In this document: piece after piece, positions 13,380 to 16,422 of the stretch
Position numbering within the stretch: position 1 is the first letter of the stretch
Layout: the number at the start of each line of letters is the position of its first letter
Assembly: GCA_019309815.1 (NCBI GenBank)
Contig: JAFDFO010000051.1
Span: 1-16,422 of the forward strand
Origin: Deltaproteobacteria bacterium
GTDB lineage: Bacteria; Desulfobacterota; Desulfobacteria; Desulfobacterales; C00003060
Direction: 5' to 3'
DNA length: 16,422 bases
Translations under genes and position numbers: made by a program
Notes under the pieces: model-generated
The model's database searches: none
Told to the model about the DNA's origin: nothing
The model's input: only the letters and a program-made list of their open reading frames with translations

Positions 13380-14418
13380 GACTTCTACCTCCAGGCAGGA
13401 AAGGTCATTGAACGAAACACCTCACAAAAGGTCGGGCGGTGCAGTTCGCGCTCTCGGTCTCACGTCCGGAGGACTCGACAGCATCCTGGCCGCATTGGTT
13501 CTCAGGGAGCAGGGTATCGAGGTGGCTTGGGTCAATTTTGAAACCCCCTTCTTCAGCGCAGACAGGGCGCGTCGTGCGGCCCGAACCACAGGGATTCCCT
13601 TGCGCGTGAAGAACATTACTCCTGTATATGTTGAGATGCTGAGAAATCCCAACTGCGGGTACGGCACGAACATGAACCCTTGTCTGGACTGTCATGCCCT
13701 GATGCTCAAGATAGCCGGTTCCATGATGACGCAAGAACGGTTTGACTTTCTCTTTACCGGCGAGGTGGTGGGACAACGACCGATGTCCCAGACCAAACCG
13801 TCGCTCCGCTATGTTGAAAAAACATCTGGTTTTGATGGCAGCATTCTTCGTCCGTTAAGCGCCAAGCTACTTCCCGTAACGATCCCCGAAGAAAAGGGGC
13901 TCGTTGATCGTGAGCGCCTCCTGGACTTTTCAGGTCGTTCCCGAAAACCACAGATGAAGCTGGCTGAAGCTTTTGGCATTACCGACTATCCCTCCCCGGG
14001 TGGGGGATGCCTTCTAACAGATCCCGGCTTTTCAAGGAGGGTGAAGGATCTGCTTGAACACCAGGATGACTGTCATGAGAGAGACTTTGAATTACTAAAG
14101 TACGGCCGCCATTTCCGCCTTCACGATAACTGCAAGGTCATTGTAGGTCGCACCAAGGAGGACAACAGACACATCTCACGGTTTACAGATCCTGACAAAG
14201 ACATCGTGGTTCGGATGACGGATGTGCCGGGCCCAACTATTCTGATTCCTTCCGGTGCACTCCAGGATATTGTAGCCAAAGCGGCAATCCTTTGCACAGC
14301 GTATAGTAAGGCTCAGGTGGGCCAACCCGCTTGTGTGACTGTGAAGGGCCCCGCAGGGACAGCCATTCTTACGGTGCAGGTCGGCAGTCGAGAAGCGTTT
14401 AAGCAGTATATACTCTAA
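13378..14418 (+). CDS. ThiI-like PP-loop tRNA sulfurtransferase with NFACT-R-like C-terminus
   Basis: Predicted tRNA thiolation enzyme: a PP-loop ATPase adenylates a tRNA uridine before sulfur transfer. From ATG 13378 it has 346 residues. The PP-loop is SGGLDS (30-35). Cys 102 and Cys 105 (NPCLDCH), and Cys 211 in PSPGGGCLL, are spaced as in PP-loop enzymes that hold an Fe-S cluster (TtcA/TtuI-like), rather than the rhodanese type of E. coli ThiI. No THUMP domain is present. The C-terminal part (FELLKYGRHFRL...KVIVGRTKEDN, 238-263) resembles the NFACT-R domain reported fused to ThiI-like domains. The start is uncertain: ATG 13378 lacks a Shine-Dalgarno, while TTG 13408 has AGGAAAGG before it. 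Its stop overlaps the convergent neighbour (CTAA). Confidence 0.85.
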   Translation: MTSTSRQERSLNETPHKRSGGAVRALGLTSGGLDSILAALVLREQGIEVAWVNFETPFFSADRARRAARTTGIPLRVKNITPVYVEMLRNPNCGYGTNMNPCLDCHALMLKIAGSMMTQERFDFLFTGEVVGQRPMSQTKPSLRYVEKTSGFDGSILRPLSAKLLPVTIPEEKGLVDRERLLDFSGRSRKPQMKLAEAFGITDYPSPGGGCLLTDPGFSRRVKDLLEHQDDCHERDFELLKYGRHFRLHDNCKVIVGRTKEDNRHISRFTDPDKDIVVRMTDVPGPTILIPSGALQDIVAKAAILCTAYSKAQVGQPACVTVKGPAGTAILTVQVGSREAFKQYIL

Positions 14419-14942
14419 CTATTCTTGTCCTGCTCCTCTTCGATCCAGAACTTCCAGCCGCAGTAGTAGTCATCCGGATGCTCGTCGGGTGGGCAGGCAA
14501 TACACTCGGTATTGATTCTCGGATCAATTTCAGTGGCAAAAGTGCTGTACTCCACGAGTCCCACTTTCTTGCATGGGAAATCGGGCAATCCCCGCCGTTT
14601 GCGGGCGCTTTGCACCCTGCAGTCATTCATATAAAAGAAAAGAACTCCGCCTTTGAGTTCGCTACGCTGTTTGTTCAGCGAAGCATAGAGTCGATACTCA
14701 AGCGCAGTTTCCAGCGCCTCAAGTCCGCCGTGATCAGACAAACCGAGAAAATCTTTTATCCGTCTGGCCTCGACGGGTGAAAACCGCTTCCATGCCTCTG
14801 CATCAAGATCTATTGCATGCTCCATTCCGTGTGCCCGCTCTACTGCCTGAAACCACAGGCCGTCGTGGGCGAGCCAGTTCTTGGCGAAAATCTTGAGCAA
14901 CGCGAGGAGTCTTTCACGGGGAAGTTTGTCTATCTGTGACAT
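14415..14942 (-). CDS. DUF6125-like five-cysteine protein
   Basis: 175 residues. The N-terminal half is helical (LLALLKIFAKNWLAHDGLWF; then EAWKRFSPVEARRIKDFLGL). The C-terminal half holds DCRVQSARKRRGLPDFPC (Cys 108, Cys 124), a VEYSTFATEIDPRI strand and CIACPPDEHP (Cys 147, Cys 150) with a final Cys 161 in YYCGW. I recall this CRVQ...FPC...CIACPPD arrangement from proteins filed as DUF6125 in anaerobic bacteria; this is memory, not a search. The cysteines and the fold resemble 4-vinyl-reductase (V4R) or heme/metal-binding small-molecule domains, but no role is established. It starts 11 bases after the PIN-like gene with AAGGAT before the ATG, so the two are very likely co-transcribed. Confidence 0.82.
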   Translation of the reverse strand: MSQIDKLPRERLLALLKIFAKNWLAHDGLWFQAVERAHGMEHAIDLDAEAWKRFSPVEARRIKDFLGLSDHGGLEALETALEYRLYASLNKQRSELKGGVLFFYMNDCRVQSARKRRGLPDFPCKKVGLVEYSTFATEIDPRINTECIACPPDEHPDDYYCGWKFWIEEEQDKNS

Positions 14943-14953
14943 ATCTAATCCTT

Positions 14954-16231
14954 CTAGTCGGGACGAGTCATGTCTCTGAGAGCAGCCATAATTAGATCAT
15001 GTTCATCTGTGCTGTAGATCTGCGTGTCACACTTGGCATGGAGTCCCAGTCTATCTCTTACAACATCAGTCATCTTACGACTCAAAATCACAATATCGGT
15101 GTACGAGAGAACCAGGGACAGAATGCTCACATCCGCTGGTCCGGTGAGTCTCTCCAGCCCTTTAGTGGGCTCTGAAAGGGCATTCCAGATGTCTCGTTTC
15201 ATCTCGATAGCGGGGACATTCCGGAAGTAGTCGGATTCGTAGAAGGATATCAGCCCCTCCAGCCCTTCAGGCGCGCCCCCATAGTGCTCCCAGAGAGCGA
15301 GGGGCAAGTCGGTCTTCTGGCCAGCCCAAAAACCGTCAAGGTGCCGCCTTTGCCCTTCCCCCATCAGGTTCTGGTATTTCAAGCCAAGTCTGACTAAATC
15401 TCTCAGGTGCCTCGTGGTCTTTTGTTGAAGTTGATGGTCGTTTTTGAGAAGAGATTTGTCATATCTGATCCTGAGCTTTGTGGACACAGGCTCTGCTCCC
15501 TCTGACTCACTGCCTACCCCACCGGGCTTCTCAGGGATGGCCAGCGGGTGTTTGAATTCGACAAGAGGGCGTTTCTTCATGATGGTACCGACCGTTTCCT
15601 GTTCAAACGCGTCCCGCCAGAACCGTCGGTATTTCACGGGTCCATTCCCCTGGATAAACCCACGGATAGCTCTGAAGACCTGAAAGTCCTCTATGGATTG
15701 ACTATGCCTGAATGACAACCCGTCCCATAGCAGTTTCATGATGTTCAGTCCGTGCACCCCTTGGGTGCCCCCCATCTGAAGGACTTCACGATGAAAGCTA
15801 TTTTCAGGACAGATGAGTTCCCCATTGTTGACGAGGGATAAAGTCTCTTCGTACAGGGCTTTGGAGTTTTCAGTCGCAGGCTCGGGGAGCCTCTGCCCCA
15901 ATGCATGCCTGATGATGTTTTCAATCACGGGTGTATCCAGGTAGAGGACCGGTAGAGGAGATCGTTCTCCGCGGGCCGTGGAGAGCTTTCGGCGCAATAC
16001 CCTTTTCTCCCGGCCCTCGGGAAGGCCGTCGATTCTCTGTTCTACACCGGCTTCCAGTTGATCGAAAATATCATTGGCATACGCCCGAGCGTCTTTGCCG
16101 AGACGCTCGTAATGGTTTGTCAAGTATTCCTGCAATTGCTCCCACACATCAGCTGACATCTGGCCTTGTTCAGCAAGCGAGCCCGAAGAGAGTCCGTGCA
16201 GGTGTTTTCGGATATGTTCTTTAGTAATCAT
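14954..16231 (-). CDS. Hypothetical protein with PIN-like acidic motifs
   Basis: 425 residues with no family I can name. An N-terminal helical part (1-90) carries many charged residues. A strand LPVLYLDTPVIENIIRHAL follows (Asp 99), then ELICPENSFHREVLQMGG (Glu 144, Glu 149). The C-terminus has PADVSILSLVLSYTDIVILS (Asp 367, Asp 379), RKMTDVV (Asp 389) and STDEHDL (Asp 409, Asp 412). LDTxVI, then E, then DVxILxxxLxYTDIVxLSRKM is the order of a PIN nuclease core with about 215 extra residues inserted in the middle. Lys stands where PIN proteins often have the third Asp (SRKM), so activity is uncertain. It overlaps nothing and is spaced closely with genes on both sides. Confidence 0.78.
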   Translation of the reverse strand: MITKEHIRKHLHGLSSGSLAEQGQMSADVWEQLQEYLTNHYERLGKDARAYANDIFDQLEAGVEQRIDGLPEGREKRVLRRKLSTARGERSPLPVLYLDTPVIENIIRHALGQRLPEPATENSKALYEETLSLVNNGELICPENSFHREVLQMGGTQGVHGLNIMKLLWDGLSFRHSQSIEDFQVFRAIRGFIQGNGPVKYRRFWRDAFEQETVGTIMKKRPLVEFKHPLAIPEKPGGVGSESEGAEPVSTKLRIRYDKSLLKNDHQLQQKTTRHLRDLVRLGLKYQNLMGEGQRRHLDGFWAGQKTDLPLALWEHYGGAPEGLEGLISFYESDYFRNVPAIEMKRDIWNALSEPTKGLERLTGPADVSILSLVLSYTDIVILSRKMTDVVRDRLGLHAKCDTQIYSTDEHDLIMAALRDMTRPD

Positions 16232-16247
16232 AGATTGGCAAATCCAA

Positions 16248-16370
16248 CTACCGGGTTTCGTTTACCCAGACCTCGATAATCATTTTGTCTTCTGGGTCAA
16301 AGTGTTCACAAAAGACGGTGTCTTCAATGTGGTAGTCAGAGCTCTCCTTGAACCGCACCAGCGAGCGCAT
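16248..16370 (-). CDS. Small protein (about 40 residues) upstream of the PIN-like gene
   Basis: The frame is open from a stop at about 16409-16407 to TAG 16248. From ATG 16370 it gives MRSLVRFKESSDYHIEDTVF and then CEHFDPEDKMIIEVWVNETR. It ends 16 bases before the PIN-like ATG. The alternating polar and hydrophobic end looks like real protein, but the length is short and no strong Shine-Dalgarno is seen (GGGGA abuts the ATG). It could be an antitoxin-like or regulatory partner, or the tail of a gene broken upstream. Confidence 0.45.
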   Translation of the reverse strand: MRSLVRFKESSDYHIEDTVFCEHFDPEDKMIIEVWVNETR

Positions 16371-16422
16371 TCCCCGTAGCTTGTCGGAGCCTAGCGGAGA
16401 TCCCGTTCAGCGGGGCTGCGGC

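Overview
The window looks like ordinary chromosome from a sulfate-reducer-type bacterium (Desulfobacterota, the former Deltaproteobacteria). This is an inference. It rests on the Liv-type amino-acid ABC operon, MutS2, a ThiI-like PP-loop protein with a NFACT-R-like tail, several small cysteine-rich proteins, and intergenic regions full of short-period GG-containing motifs. No phage, IS transposase or CRISPR array is visible.

Layout. (1) Positions 1-3428, minus strand: a branched-chain/aromatic amino-acid ABC operon read right to left as promoter, leader, livG, livK (frameshifted), livH (runs off the left edge). The leader is the most interesting object in the window. It has a TTGACA promoter, a 32-codon (or 21-codon) ORF with four Trp codons in five, mutually exclusive RNA pairings, and a strong intrinsic terminator ending 14 nt before livG. 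Together this is a candidate tryptophan-sensing attenuator on a 'Liv' transporter. (2) 3637-3804: a 55-residue helical protein. (3) 3824-6400, minus: polA, split over three frames by two apparent internal deletions. (4) 6401-7331: mostly non-coding, with a small 11-Cys protein. (5) 7332-7603: two tandem tRNA-Ser genes (TGA and GCT) behind a good promoter. (6) 7690-8667: a response regulator-GGDEF diguanylate cyclase, tail to tail with mutS2 (8677-11061, minus). (7) 11062-11945: two long imperfect palindromic elements flanking a 128-residue hypothetical protein. (8) TatD nuclease, convergent with nth (endonuclease III); nth is divergent from a ThiI-like sulfurtransferase whose ATG shares bases with the nth ATG. 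(9) 14415-16370, minus: a probable three-gene unit of a small protein, a PIN-like 425-residue protein and a five-Cys DUF6125-like protein.

Genes working together. DNA repair and replication are well represented (polA, mutS2, nth, tatD), but each lies in its own transcription unit. The attenuator, if real, ties the Liv-type transporter to charged tRNA-Trp and suggests that the transporter imports tryptophan or aromatic amino acids. Three frameshifting deletions (one in livK, two in polA) each lie within a short inverted repeat. They may be real lesions or assembly artefacts, and the reads should be inspected before calling either gene dead.
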